Positions 55,096 through 64,000 of a stretch of DNA of 64,000 nt are shown in pieces; the first letter of the stretch is position 1; every line of letters starts with the position of its first letter. The notes below the pieces were generated by a model that saw only the letters and a program-made list of their open reading frames with translations, ran no database searches and had not been told where the DNA came from. A program made the position numbers and the translations under genes. The DNA is from Marinobacter algicola DG893 (GTDB lineage: Bacteria; Pseudomonadota; Gammaproteobacteria; Pseudomonadales; Oleiphilaceae), in contig NZ_ABCP01000018.1 in NCBI RefSeq assembly GCF_000170835.1, forward strand, positions 1 to 64,000. Direction: 5' to 3'.

Positions 55096-55120
55096 CCCCT
55101 CTCCCACAAGGGGAGAGGGG
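55096..55120 (+). terminator. Hairpin between pilC and pilD
   Basis: Perfect 10-bp arms CCCCTCTCCC and GGGAGAGGGG with a five-base loop, followed by CTTTAAC. The T-tract is short, so it may attenuate, not end, transcription into pilD. Confidence 0.5.
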
Positions 55121-55147
55121 CTTTAACGGCACAACTCGAGCATTTTG

Positions 55148-56023
55148 ATGGTTTCCCTTGATACGTTGCTGGCCACTCCCTGGCTTCTCTATACCGCAGT
55201 CATTTTCTTTTCCCTCTGCATTGGCAGCTTCCTGAATGTGGTCATTCTGCGCCTGCCAAAGATGATGCAGCAGGACTGGCGCTGTCAGTGTGAGGAGTTC
55301 CTGGAACTATCGGACGATCAACGCAAGAACGATGAGCCGATCACGCTCTCCAAACCTGCCTCCACCTGTCCTTCTTGCGGCCACAGAATTCGCGCCTGGG
55401 AGAACATCCCGGTCATCAGCTACCTCGTTTTGGGTGGTAAGTGCGCGTCCTGCAAGGCAGGCATTTCACCGCGATACCCGATCATTGAGGCGATTACCGC
55501 GCTGTTTTCGGTGGTGACCATCTTGGTCATGGGACCGTCTGAGGCCGCGTTATGGTCTCTACTGCTGGTGTGGGTTCTGATTGCACTGACGGTGATTGAT
55601 TTCGATACCCAATTGCTACCGGACAGCATGACTTTGCCCCTCATGTGGCTTGGACTGATCCTGAACTATTTCGGTGTGCTGACGGATTTCAGCAGCGCGT
55701 TCTGGGGCGCCGTAGCGGGATACCTCTCGTTGTGGTCGGTGTACTGGCTGTTCAAACTGGTCACCGGCAAGGAAGGCATGGGCCACGGCGATTTCAAGCT
55801 ACTGGCTGCTCTCGGTGCCTGGCTGGGCTGGGAGCTGCTGCCGGCGGTGATTCTGTTGTCGTCTTTGGTTGGCGCCGTGGTTGGCATCAGTTTGATGGTG
55901 TTCCGCAAGCACGGGCGCGAAGTACCTATTCCGTTCGGGCCCTATTTGGCAGCGGCAGGTTTGCTGTGCCTTTGGTTTGGGGCAGAGATTCAGGCGGCCT
56001 GGTATGCCTATCTGGGGGTCTGA
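55148..56023 (+). CDS. pilD: Prepilin peptidase/N-methyltransferase
   Basis: Aspartic protease that cleaves prepilin leaders and methylates the new N-terminal Phe. The 291-residue polytopic protein has the zinc-binding cytoplasmic part (CPSCGH and CASCKAG), and the catalytic Asp residues in VIDFDTQLLPD and GKEGMGHGDFKL. The TTG one codon upstream is passed over for the ATG at 55148. It is adjacent to coaE (stop TGA directly followed by ATG). Confidence 0.96.
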   Translation: MVSLDTLLATPWLLYTAVIFFSLCIGSFLNVVILRLPKMMQQDWRCQCEEFLELSDDQRKNDEPITLSKPASTCPSCGHRIRAWENIPVISYLVLGGKCASCKAGISPRYPIIEAITALFSVVTILVMGPSEAALWSLLLVWVLIALTVIDFDTQLLPDSMTLPLMWLGLILNYFGVLTDFSSAFWGAVAGYLSLWSVYWLFKLVTGKEGMGHGDFKLLAALGAWLGWELLPAVILLSSLVGAVVGISLMVFRKHGREVPIPFGPYLAAAGLLCLWFGAEIQAAWYAYLGV

Positions 56024-56626
56024 ATGGCAGTCGTAGGCCTTACCGGCGGAATCGGCTCCGGCAAATCCACGGTTGCACGGCTGTTCGGAGCGCTGGGTGT
56101 GCACTGGGTGGATGCGGATGATGTTGCCCGTGAAGTTGTCGAACCTGGCACCCCTGCCCTCGAGCGGATTGCGGAGCATTTTGGGCAAGAGATCCTGCTA
56201 CCAGATGGCGGCTTGGACCGTGCGGCGCTGAGGCGGATCGTATTCGATGCGCCGAAGGAGCGCACGTGGCTGGAGTCTCTGTTACACCCGGTGATCCGTG
56301 AGGAACTGATGCGGCAGTTGCATCCGGATAACTACGCCCTGCCCTATGTACTTCTGGTGTCGCCTCTATTGCTGGAAACCGACCAGCATGAGTTGGTCGA
56401 GAAGATCGTCGTAGTGGATGTGCCGGTAGAGGTGCAGATCGAGAGAACCATGGCCAGGGACACCAATGACAGAGAACAGGTCGAGCGCATCATTGCTGCC
56501 CAAATGCCGCGTGAACAACGACTCCAGAAAGCCGATCACGTGGTGGACAACAACCAGGCCATGATCGACGTTGAACGTCAGGTTGAACAGTTGCACCAGA
56601 CGTTTCTGGCAGCCTTTGGGCGCTAG
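56024..56626 (+). CDS. coaE: Dephospho-CoA kinase
   Basis: Phosphorylates dephospho-CoA, the last step in coenzyme A synthesis. The 200-residue protein has the P-loop GLTGGIGSGKSTVA near the N-terminus, DADDVAREVV and the CoaE lid/CoA-binding segments (LLETDQHELVEKIVVVDVP; RTMARDTNDREQVERII). Directly adjacent to pilD, as in Pseudomonas. Confidence 0.96.
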   Translation: MAVVGLTGGIGSGKSTVARLFGALGVHWVDADDVAREVVEPGTPALERIAEHFGQEILLPDGGLDRAALRRIVFDAPKERTWLESLLHPVIREELMRQLHPDNYALPYVLLVSPLLLETDQHELVEKIVVVDVPVEVQIERTMARDTNDREQVERIIAAQMPREQRLQKADHVVDNNQAMIDVERQVEQLHQTFLAAFGR

Positions 56627-56631
56627 TGTCT

Positions 56632-57378
56632 ATGAGCCGACATCCCTCCCGCCCCGCCGTTGATGCCTTAACACTGACACCCATTGCCATTACACGTTCC
56701 TGCTTCCGCGACAAGTTTGGTGTACCCCGACAACCGGGGCTGACCCGTTTTGCCCACGCAGATCTGATCATCCAGTCGCCGTTCGATCGCGAGGATGCGT
56801 TCCGGGGCTTAGAGACAGCCAGCCACCTTTGGTTGACGTTCCAGTTTCATGAAGCGGTGCGGGCGGAATGGCGACCGGTCGTTCGGCCACCTCGGCTGGG
56901 CGGCAACAAAAAGATAGGCGTGTTTGCCAGCCGATCCCCCTTCCGGCCCAATAGCCTGGGGTTGTCAGTCGTGCGAAATGAAGGACTGAAGCGGGATGCG
57001 GATGGCCGCCTGGTTTTGAGAATTGGGGACCACGATCTCATCGACGGCACCCCCATCCTGGATATCAAACCCTATCTGCCATTTGCGGATTCGGTGTCAG
57101 AAGCCACTCTGGGCTGGGCGGAGTCCGCACCGACGGATCGTTTACCCGTGATATTCCTGGATGAGGCCGAACAACAGCTTTCGGCCTTGCCAGCGGACCA
57201 GTATCCGGATTTCCGAGGTTTGATAGAGGATGTGGTGAGCTACGACCCTCGCCCATCGTTCCGGCGTGGCCGGGATGAGGAACGGATATACGGAGCGCAT
57301 TTGTACGATCTGAACGTGCGCTTCCGCTTTGTCCATGATGAATCACAGGAACGTGTCGAAGTGCTAACGGTCTGTTAA
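56632..57378 (+). CDS. trmO: tRNA (adenine-N6)-methyltransferase TrmO
   Basis: SAM-dependent enzyme that methylates N6-threonylcarbamoyladenosine (t6A37) in certain tRNAs. The 248-residue product has the beta-barrel TsaA/YaeB domain (LTPIAITRSCFRDKFGVPRQPGL, FASRSPFRPNSLGLSVVR, LDIKPYLPFADS) and the C-terminal extension. I use ATG 56632; GTG 56626 overlaps the coaE stop. It separates coaE from yacG here. Confidence 0.93.
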   Translation: MSRHPSRPAVDALTLTPIAITRSCFRDKFGVPRQPGLTRFAHADLIIQSPFDREDAFRGLETASHLWLTFQFHEAVRAEWRPVVRPPRLGGNKKIGVFASRSPFRPNSLGLSVVRNEGLKRDADGRLVLRIGDHDLIDGTPILDIKPYLPFADSVSEATLGWAESAPTDRLPVIFLDEAEQQLSALPADQYPDFRGLIEDVVSYDPRPSFRRGRDEERIYGAHLYDLNVRFRFVHDESQERVEVLTVC

Positions 57379-57419
57379 ACTGCAGATCGGTTGTTTTTTC
57401 GACACAGGGAACGCGTGCC

Positions 57420-59771
57420 TTGCCTCCGATCCGGTTATTCAGACGAATAGGTGTACGGCCACTGGCTGCCAGGCTGCTGGTATATGTTCTGTTGTTCAGC
57501 CTGATCCTGTCGCTGGCTGCCACCGGCGTTCAGATGATTGGCGAGTTTGAGCGCAGAACCGAAGAGTTGCGCAGCACCCAGGAACGCGCTGCGGAACTGG
57601 TGGCTGGCAGTATGAGCAACAACCTCTGGCTGATGAATTACAGCGAGGTCGCCAACAGCCTGGATGACATGCGTGCTATTCCGGTTATTCAGCATGCCCG
57701 GGTGATCACCGCCGCCGGCGAGGAGTTCAACACGGGCACCTATCCGGATGGCCGGGTGATCAGCCAATCCTTTCCCCTGGTGTTTAATCGCGCGTCCTTC
57801 AATAGCCCGGAAGCCATGGGCACGTTGACGGTGACGTCATCCGTGGAAACCGTCTACAACGAATTGATGGACCGGGCACTGCTCACACTGCTGTTCCAGT
57901 CGATGATCGTGATGTTGGGTACTCTCGGGCTTCTGGTCATTGTTCGGCTGACCCTTTCCCGCCATCTGGAATCGATTGCCGACTACGCCGCCCGACTTAA
58001 CCTGGACGCATTGATTGAACCGCTGAGGCTTCGCCGCAAGCCCCCAAAGCGGGGTGATGAACTGAGTGAGCTGGAACAGGCCCTGAACACCATGCGCCTG
58101 CAGCTGCTGGAAGACACCCGTTCCCTGCGCCAGACCTCCATCCAGTCCCAGGATGAACGGGATCAAGCCGTGCGGGCCAACCATGCAAAGAACCAGTTCC
58201 TGGCCAACGTCAGCCACGAGTTGCGCATTCCGCTGCAATCGGTGCTGGGTTACGCCAATCTCCTGTCAGACACCCCCCTCGATCAGGATCAGCGGGAGTA
58301 CGTCCACACCCTGCTCAATGCTTCGGAAGGTTTGTCGGCCATTATCAATGACCTGCTGGACATCTCCAGTATGGAAGCCGGCAAGCTGGTACTCGATGAC
58401 ATTCCCTTTGACCTTCGCGACACCTTGAATGATCTCGTGCACATGCTCGGCGCCCGTGCTCGGGAAAAGGGTCTGGCACTGGAACTTCGGATTGACGAGA
58501 ACCTGCCCTGGGCCCTGAAAGGGGATCCGGTACGGCTGAGGCAGATTCTGCTCAACATGACGTCCAACGCCATCAAGTTCACCGATTCTGGACATGTGCT
58601 GATCAGCATCGAGGTGCTGGGTCGTCGGGATAACAATGTCCGACTGCGAATGGCGGTTGAAGACACGGGCGTGGGGATCAACCCCGAGGATATACCGCTG
58701 GTGTACGAGCCTTACGTTCAACTCGGTCAGCGCTTTCAGCGACAATTGCCGGGTGCGGGCCTGGGCCTGACCATCTGCCGCCAACTGGTTCAGTTGATGG
58801 ACGGCTCCCTGGACCTGGAGAGCAAACCCGGCGAGGGTTCCACCTTCTGGATGGAACTCAGCCTGCAGGTTGCGCCGGAAAGCGCCGCCCGCGGTCGGCC
58901 GGATACCAGCATGATCCGCGGGCGGCATATTCTGGTGGTGGACTCCTATGAACTGTCCCGTAAGATCACCCTGGAAATGCTTTCACGCCATGAGTTGGAT
59001 ATCGAAGCGGTGAAATCCGCCGGTGAAGCACTGACCTCATTGCGGCTGGCCTCCGACAACCGCAAGCCCTTTGATGCGCTGGTGCTGGACGGGTTCGTAC
59101 CGGATATGGACAGTGACCTGCTGTGCCGACAGATCCGCAGCAACCCGGAATGGGGCCATACACGGCTATTGATTCTGTCGTCCAACCCACAGCGGGGGGA
59201 CGCAGAGCATTTCCGGCAGGCCGGTGCCGATGCCTTCCTGAGCAAGTCCCTGCGGGAATCATGCCTGACGCCTATCCTTCACCAACTGTTTTCGGATTCC
59301 GTGCGCAACGAACGTCGCTTCCTGACCCGGTTTTCACTGCAGGCCGTCAGTGACAATACCCGCCGCCAGGAACTACCCTGCGGCCGCATGAAAGTTCTAT
59401 TGGTGGAAGATAACCCCGTCAACCGTACCCTCACCCGCCGGCTGCTGGAAAAACTGGGTTGTGACGTGATGACGGCGAATGACGGCGAAGCCGCCTCCAG
59501 CCTCTGGCAATGGCACCCCTTTGATTTGATCTTCATGGATTGTGTGATGCCCCGGGTGGATGGTTTCGAGGCCACTCGCCGCCTGCGCCAATGGGAGAAG
59601 GACCACAATCGCAACCGGGTACCTGTGGTGGCGCTGACAGCAAGTGCTATGGAAAAGGATGAAGAACGCTGCCGCGAGGCAGGCATGGATTCGTTTGTTG
59701 CCAAGCCGGTCAATATTGAAATGCTGCGGGCGGTTCTGGAACAATACTGTCAAGCCTCCGCATCCACCTGA
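57420..59771 (+). CDS. Hybrid sensor histidine kinase with two receiver domains
   Basis: A 783-residue inner-membrane kinase. Membrane helices at about 19-40 and 155-178 enclose a periplasmic sensor; a HAMP-like linker follows. The H-box is FLANVSHELRIPLQ with H266; N-box TSNAIKFT and G-boxes EDTGVGI and GAGLGL are intact. Receiver 1 (about 503-620) lacks the second acidic residue (VVDS, not VVDD) but keeps D557 and K609. Receiver 2 (about 657-775) is canonical with D707 (MDCVMPRVDG) and KPVN. It starts with a TTG codon after AGGGA. Cognate regulator unknown. Confidence 0.88.
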   Translation: MPPIRLFRRIGVRPLAARLLVYVLLFSLILSLAATGVQMIGEFERRTEELRSTQERAAELVAGSMSNNLWLMNYSEVANSLDDMRAIPVIQHARVITAAGEEFNTGTYPDGRVISQSFPLVFNRASFNSPEAMGTLTVTSSVETVYNELMDRALLTLLFQSMIVMLGTLGLLVIVRLTLSRHLESIADYAARLNLDALIEPLRLRRKPPKRGDELSELEQALNTMRLQLLEDTRSLRQTSIQSQDERDQAVRANHAKNQFLANVSHELRIPLQSVLGYANLLSDTPLDQDQREYVHTLLNASEGLSAIINDLLDISSMEAGKLVLDDIPFDLRDTLNDLVHMLGARAREKGLALELRIDENLPWALKGDPVRLRQILLNMTSNAIKFTDSGHVLISIEVLGRRDNNVRLRMAVEDTGVGINPEDIPLVYEPYVQLGQRFQRQLPGAGLGLTICRQLVQLMDGSLDLESKPGEGSTFWMELSLQVAPESAARGRPDTSMIRGRHILVVDSYELSRKITLEMLSRHELDIEAVKSAGEALTSLRLASDNRKPFDALVLDGFVPDMDSDLLCRQIRSNPEWGHTRLLILSSNPQRGDAEHFRQAGADAFLSKSLRESCLTPILHQLFSDSVRNERRFLTRFSLQAVSDNTRRQELPCGRMKVLLVEDNPVNRTLTRRLLEKLGCDVMTANDGEAASSLWQWHPFDLIFMDCVMPRVDGFEATRRLRQWEKDHNRNRVPVVALTASAMEKDEERCREAGMDSFVAKPVNIEMLRAVLEQYCQASAST

Positions 59772-59791
59772 ATACCCCATAAAAGGCCACC

Positions 59792-59980
59792 ATGAACGTA
59801 GAATGCCCCACCTGTAAGAAGTCCGTGGAATGGAATGAGAACAACCCTTTTCGCCCTTTCTGCTCCGAACGCTGTAAACTGATTGATCTGGGCGCCTGGG
59901 CCAATGAGGAATATCGCGTTCCCGCAGAAAACGCGTCCCCCGATGATCTGGATCAGGGCGGCGACACAACCACCCATTGA
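59792..59980 (+). CDS. yacG: DNA gyrase inhibitor/zinc protein YacG
   Basis: A 62-residue protein with a zinc-binding C-x2-C ... C-x3-C pattern ([31 protein letters not shown]), the YacG signature. E. coli YacG binds GyrB and blocks its activity. It commonly lies near coaE; here trmO and the hybrid kinase stand between. Confidence 0.94.
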   Translation: MNVECPTCKKSVEWNENNPFRPFCSERCKLIDLGAWANEEYRVPAENASPDDLDQGGDTTTH

Positions 59981-60081
59981 TCGCCCGCATTAACCCGCCC
60001 TTAACCCGTTTTAAGTTGAGCCACCTGGGCCGGACCGTTAACATTCCGGTGGTTACATTCAAACATTAAGAAGGTCGAAGA

Positions 60082-60636
60082 ATGAAAGCGTCCCGAATTT
60101 CCCTTATCGCTCTGTCGCTTGCGGCAGCACCTGTATACGCCTCCGATGTGGACCTGAGCCTGACCAATGACTCGGTCAAGGGCCAGGTCAACTTCTTCGG
60201 CACCAATTCCGACATCCAGTTAGGCACCGGCTACACCTATCACGAAGGCAGCCGTCACATTGGCAACGTGGATTTCCACGCCCAGGGCCGCACGGCCATT
60301 GGCAACCTGCCCACCACAGCGGGCATTGGTGTTCGCGCCTTCGGATGGGATGATGATCGGCTGGACGGCGGCGCCGTGGCTCTCGGCGGTTTTGCCACCG
60401 TGAATGTACCCAACGTACCCGGGTTGTCGTTCACCGGCGGGCTTCACTACGCGCCCAGCATCCTGTCGTTTGGCGATTCCGATGACCTCACCAGCCTTGA
60501 GCTACGCGGCAGCTACCGCGTTATCCGCAACGCCGAGGTGTTTGCCGGTTACCGCTACCTGAATACCGACTTTGACGGCCGTGGTGACCTGAACCTGGAT
60601 GAAGGCGTGATGGCCGGTATGAAGATCTTCTTCTGA
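60082..60636 (+). CDS. YfaZ-like outer-membrane beta-barrel protein
   Basis: A 184-residue exported protein with a signal peptide (MKASRISLIALSLAAAPVYA-S) and alternating beta-strands ending in MKIFF, an outer-membrane C-terminal Phe signal. The pattern DVDLSLTNDSVKGQVNFFG and SLELRGSYRVIRNAEVFAGYRY fits the YfaZ family, whose function is unknown. Ribosome site GAAGG precedes the ATG. Confidence 0.82.
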   Translation: MKASRISLIALSLAAAPVYASDVDLSLTNDSVKGQVNFFGTNSDIQLGTGYTYHEGSRHIGNVDFHAQGRTAIGNLPTTAGIGVRAFGWDDDRLDGGAVALGGFATVNVPNVPGLSFTGGLHYAPSILSFGDSDDLTSLELRGSYRVIRNAEVFAGYRYLNTDFDGRGDLNLDEGVMAGMKIFF

Positions 60637-60658
60637 TCAGGTCCTGATCCCACAAAAT

Positions 60659-60694
60659 AACCCTACCCGCCTCCACCAGGGCGGGGTTAGGGTT
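60659..60694 (+). terminator. Hairpin after the YfaZ-like gene
   Basis: Complementary stretches AACCCTACCCGCC and GGCGGGGTTAGGGTT (with bulges) lie 23 bases after the stop. There is no T-tract, so termination strength is uncertain. Confidence 0.45.
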
Positions 60695-60789
60695 AGAGTT
60701 ACCGCTCCCCATTTCGTGCCCTTCCTCACTCTTTGCGCCTTGCCAACTTGATAGACTTCTGGCTCACGCTCCTGAAACGTTTATCTGGC

Positions 60790-63003
60790 ATGGACAACCC
60801 TATGTTTCACTTAGCTGCACGGGCCTTTACCGCCGTTTTCACTCTTTCCACCGTCACTCTGATGATCGGCTGTGATGGTAGTGGCGACGCGAACGACGAC
60901 GTGGCAGGCAGGGGAAACAGCTTCCCGCCGACAAAAAACGCAATCGATGACTTCACGCCCGGCTCAACCGGCGATTCCAACAATGCGTCCGGCCTGGCCA
61001 AAGATGAAGTGCGGATTACCATGGAAGTGCCGGAATCCGTTGCACCAGGTGGTGAGTTGACCCGCCGCAACCTGAGGATTGTGGAGCCCGACACCATTCG
61101 GGTTTACCAGACCGATCAGACCCTCCGCGAGCTCGGCTCCGTAGAGATTCGCTCCCGCCGGGAAGACAGCGGGCGCACTGTCATCCGTTTTGAAAACGGA
61201 CGACCGATAGGTCCCAATGTCGTGATCGAAGCCACTTATGGCAACAGCCGCATGCGATCACTGGCGACCGATGAGGACCGGGACGTGAAAGTTAACCCGT
61301 TTTCGGAATACCTCGTGACTAACTCGCTGGATCTCTACAGCTCCAGCGAGTTCTCCCAGATCATGGACTGTGTGAACGACGTCAATGGCCCACTGTGTTT
61401 GAACAAGTACGTCTGGCCAACCCTCGCCGATCAGGTCCATGATTTTGAAATCAACATCCCCGGCAATCTGGATGTCGACGGAGCACTCGCCCTGCTAGAG
61501 GAACGGGGAGATTTCGCCCGCTACGTGGATGCCATGGCCGATTATGCATTATTGGGAGAAAGCTCCTCCGGCAAGATAGAAGCCAGCGCCGCGAATTATC
61601 ACTCAGTGTTCTGGGGCGTCGAATTAGGGCAAACGTTTCTCGAATCCAGCATTGCCGGCTCCGGCCAATGGGGCGTGCGGATTGCCCGCGAGGAAACCAC
61701 GACCGACCAGAACGGTACCGGCTATGTGTACCCGGGCATGACGTTAACCTCCCTCGACGCCTTCAATATTCGCGTCACCAACCTGGCCAGCGACATCCCC
61801 TATGACCGCCGAGCCCTGATACACGCCGATGGCAATGAATTCTTCGACCGCCCATCCTGGGACTTGAATACTCATTCCTCATCCCCTGGTGCTGCCACAT
61901 TGAAAGACGAAACCCGCCTGCTGGCCGGTCGCGCCCTTTACCAGAGTATCACCGGCCGTGGTAGCTCCCGAATCATCGGCTGGACCCGCAACCCCTATTT
62001 CATGAGCGCATACGTCGGTGGCGGCACCGAGCAGCCTGATCGAGTGCTCAGCGGGTATTTCAGCGCCGGGAAAGCGATTGAACTGCGCTCGGAAAGCGGT
62101 GAATTGAAGCGCGAGCGCACGCTGGAAGATCACTACCTGTCCGTGTTTGAACTGAACCTGCTAAGGAAAGAAGGGTTTGAGCGGCAGAAACTGGATGGCC
62201 GCAATTACAACGCGACTTACCTGTCCACTCGCATGGGCGATGAGACCCAGCCCTTCGCGGTAGAAGCCGGTGTGGGAAACTGGCAAATCAGTGGCTCATC
62301 CGTCACCCAGACCATGGCAACCACCACCCTGCGCAGGGACAACACGGGGAACGTCACTGTTTCCGTACCGGCGGACAACCCCGGCCAGCGGAACGCCAAC
62401 TGGACCATCAGTGAGCGTCAGTCGCGGGTGTATGACCCAAACAGTGGAAACCGTATCGTCAGTAATGGGCGCCTGAATCTGGACCGCGACAGTGCCTCCG
62501 GCCTGGATGAAAAACCGGATATCGCCGTCGGTGCATCAACGCCGGACGGTTCCCTGATGGCCTTTAATCTGGATACCAACGCCATCGGTGATGGAATTCT
62601 GGTGGCTGCCGAGCAGGCCAATACCTCTCCACCCAGCCAGGGGCGTTACCGCCTTCAGGGCGTGGGGTTGGGAATGGAGCAGGCGAGTAACCGGCTGATG
62701 CATTTCGATAACGCCCTGCTGGTGATTGAATCGTCCGGCAGCGCCCGTCTGGAGGGCCGGACGCTGGAGATTACCCATCAAGTCGACGCCGAATCCGTTT
62801 CCACTCCACAAGCACAGTCACCGGGAACGGTATCGCTGTCGTACACTGCCAGCAACACCGGGGCTGCAACGTTTAGTGCGGGCAGCCTGTCGCTCGATGG
62901 CTTTTTCACCAGCGATCAGGATCAGTTTTTCCTGCAACTCAGGCAGACAGACGGCCAGGAAGAGGTGCTCGGGTTGCTCATGGCGACACGCCTGCCAGAA
63001 TAG
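60790..63003 (+). CDS. Large predicted lipoprotein of unknown function
   Basis: About 737 residues with a lipoprotein signal: LSTVTLMIGC gives a lipobox LMIG-C, so the mature protein would be lipid-anchored at the Cys. Start unresolved: ATG 60790 or 60802, both without a strong ribosome site; an in-frame ATG-type codon at 60733 would make the signal too long. The body is Thr/Ser/Asp-rich, beta-like, with a conserved CVNDVNGPLC pair around residue 219. I recognise no domain and no close neighbour suggests a role. Confidence 0.68.
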   Translation: MDNPMFHLAARAFTAVFTLSTVTLMIGCDGSGDANDDVAGRGNSFPPTKNAIDDFTPGSTGDSNNASGLAKDEVRITMEVPESVAPGGELTRRNLRIVEPDTIRVYQTDQTLRELGSVEIRSRREDSGRTVIRFENGRPIGPNVVIEATYGNSRMRSLATDEDRDVKVNPFSEYLVTNSLDLYSSSEFSQIMDCVNDVNGPLCLNKYVWPTLADQVHDFEINIPGNLDVDGALALLEERGDFARYVDAMADYALLGESSSGKIEASAANYHSVFWGVELGQTFLESSIAGSGQWGVRIAREETTTDQNGTGYVYPGMTLTSLDAFNIRVTNLASDIPYDRRALIHADGNEFFDRPSWDLNTHSSSPGAATLKDETRLLAGRALYQSITGRGSSRIIGWTRNPYFMSAYVGGGTEQPDRVLSGYFSAGKAIELRSESGELKRERTLEDHYLSVFELNLLRKEGFERQKLDGRNYNATYLSTRMGDETQPFAVEAGVGNWQISGSSVTQTMATTTLRRDNTGNVTVSVPADNPGQRNANWTISERQSRVYDPNSGNRIVSNGRLNLDRDSASGLDEKPDIAVGASTPDGSLMAFNLDTNAIGDGILVAAEQANTSPPSQGRYRLQGVGLGMEQASNRLMHFDNALLVIESSGSARLEGRTLEITHQVDAESVSTPQAQSPGTVSLSYTASNTGAATFSAGSLSLDGFFTSDQDQFFLQLRQTDGQEEVLGLLMATRLPE

Positions 63004-63081
63004 CCAGTAGCAAACCACCCGGGCGACGTTGGCGTATAACCTGTTATAATTGCTGTCATATCGATTGTAACGAGAGGTTTT

Positions 63082-64000
63082 ATGTCTTCTGGTATCCGGG
63101 CACTGTGGTTGATAGTTCCGCTGATGGTTTTCGGTTTGTGGGGCATACTGCACACCCCCGACCCAGACCACGACCGCGACAATGAGGATTCGGATGTCGC
63201 CCTGGCCAAACTGCCCTCACTCCCCGGCTGGTCACGAGCGGACTTACCGGATTTCTCTGCCTACCGTGATACCACCGAGAAAAAAGCCGCGTTTTTCTCG
63301 TTCCTGTACCCACGTATCGTGCTGGCGAACTCCCGCATTCTGATTGAGCGCGATTACCTCGACAGCCTGGCCGGCAAGGACGAGCTCAGTCAATCGGAAC
63401 TGACCTGGTTGAAAAACCAGGCCGAGCGGCTGAGGGTGGATGAGGAACCCGCCAGCGAAACCATGTTCCTGCGCCTGAGGAACCGCCTCGATGTAATTCC
63501 GCCATCGCTGGTGCTGGCTCAGGCCGCGAATGAATCCGCCTGGGGCACCTCCCGCTTCGCCCGTAGAGGCAACAACCTGTTCGGACAATGGTGTTTCTCC
63601 CAAGGCTGCGGCCTGGTACCTCGAGGGCGCGTTGAGGGTGCCAGCCATGAAGTGGCGAGCTTCTCGTCGCCTTATCTGTCTGTGCGCTCTTACATCCAGA
63701 ACCTGAATCGACATCCAACCTACCAGTTGCTCAGGGACATTCGCCTGAAAGCCCGTAAACGTGATGATATCGCCAGCGGTCCCAGCCTTGCGGCCGGTTT
63801 GCTAGGATATTCCGAACGCGGTGAAGACTATGTGGAAGAGATTAGAAGCATGATCCGCCACAACAACCTGGACTATTACGATGACGACTTCCAGGCGATT
63901 GTTCAGCAGGCCAATGCCCAGGAACTCCTGGAATTGGCTGCGGCAAAGCAGGAGAAGACACTCCTGCCCGGGGCCACCACCGCTGACGACACCAATAGCG
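63082..64000 (+). CDS. bax: Bax-family glucosaminidase, truncated by window end
   Basis: The frame is open from ATG 63082 (GAGAGG upstream) to the last base with no stop, at least 306 residues. After an N-terminal membrane segment (ALWLIVPLMVFGLWGIL) comes the glucosaminidase domain: VIPPSLVLAQAANESAWGTSRFARRGNNLFGQW with the catalytic Glu in ANESAWG, and the Cys pair CFSQGC. Bax-type proteins are predicted peptidoglycan N-acetylglucosaminidases at the cell envelope. Its true end lies outside the window. Confidence 0.88.
   Translation, partial: MSSGIRALWLIVPLMVFGLWGILHTPDPDHDRDNEDSDVALAKLPSLPGWSRADLPDFSAYRDTTEKKAAFFSFLYPRIVLANSRILIERDYLDSLAGKDELSQSELTWLKNQAERLRVDEEPASETMFLRLRNRLDVIPPSLVLAQAANESAWGTSRFARRGNNLFGQWCFSQGCGLVPRGRVEGASHEVASFSSPYLSVRSYIQNLNRHPTYQLLRDIRLKARKRDDIASGPSLAAGLLGYSERGEDYVEEIRSMIRHNNLDYYDDDFQAIVQQANAQELLELAAAKQEKTLLPGATTADDTNS

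Noticed and set aside
1..64000. CRISPR arrays, tRNA, rRNA and insertion sequences
   Set aside because: I found no regularly spaced repeats, no transposase-like protein and no recognisable RNA gene sequence; short RNAs cannot be excluded by reading alone.

Overview
The window looks like chromosome of a motile, piliated marine gammaproteobacterium, most like Marinobacter (inference from gene content and order; no search was run). Supporting signs are an MvaT-type H-NS protein, a Pseudomonas-like pilA/pilBCD-coaE-yacG neighbourhood, sigma-28 and sigma-54 promoters at flagellar and pilus genes, and an RfaH-controlled surface-glycan cluster. I see no rRNA, tRNA, CRISPR array or insertion sequence.

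Layout. 0-1.2 kb: argG. 1.4-10 kb: flagellar filament block (fliS, fliD, flaG, one flagellin on the minus strand; a divergent second flagellin plus a TPR/methyltransferase-like protein on the plus strand). 10-15 kb: sbcB, a secreted protein of unknown role, a CheY-CheC response regulator with a PAS-GGDEF diguanylate cyclase, and mvaT. 15.2-18.5 kb: nucleotide-sugar dehydrogenase, a beta-CASP hydrolase and a RelE/RelB-type toxin-antitoxin pair. 18.6-47.6 kb: a surface-glycan locus, all on the minus strand. 47.7-49.1 kb: a second beta-CASP hydrolase. 49.1-56.6 kb: type IV pilus block (pilin-like gene, O-antigen-ligase-family protein, pilA, divergent pilB, pilC, pilD, coaE). 56.6-64 kb: trmO, a hybrid sensor kinase, yacG, a YfaZ-like barrel, a large lipoprotein and a Bax-family glucosaminidase cut by the window end.

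The glycan locus is the core. Read in transcription order (high to low coordinates) it holds cysQ-rfaH, a Wzz-like gene, then one very long unit: wzi, a large Wza-like SLBB protein, wzz, wzx, a PAPS-type sulfotransferase, pseB, a PhyH-type Fe/2OG dioxygenase, pseC, pseF, pseG, pseH, pseI, two glycosyltransferase-like genes, an EpsG/Wzy-type polymerase, a GT2 enzyme, a frameshifted GT4 (PglA-like) gene, and pglC, pglD, pglE, pglF, cysC and an SLC13 sulfate-type transporter. Many junctions overlap by 1-8 bases. An exact RfaH ops sequence lies in codons 12-15 of wzi, the first gene. The locus therefore encodes complete routes to CMP-pseudaminic acid and to UDP-diNAcBac with its phosphoglycosyl transferase, plus polymerisation, export and a full sulfation module (sulfate uptake, APS kinase, sulfotransferase, PAP phosphatase). 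Two kilobases upstream, a pilin ending in Cys-Thr-Ser-Ser sits beside an O-antigen-ligase-family protein, the arrangement known for pilin glycosylation in Pseudomonas aeruginosa 1244. My main hypothesis is an RfaH-controlled, sulfated, pseudaminic-acid-containing glycan whose repeat unit may also be placed on type IV pilin.
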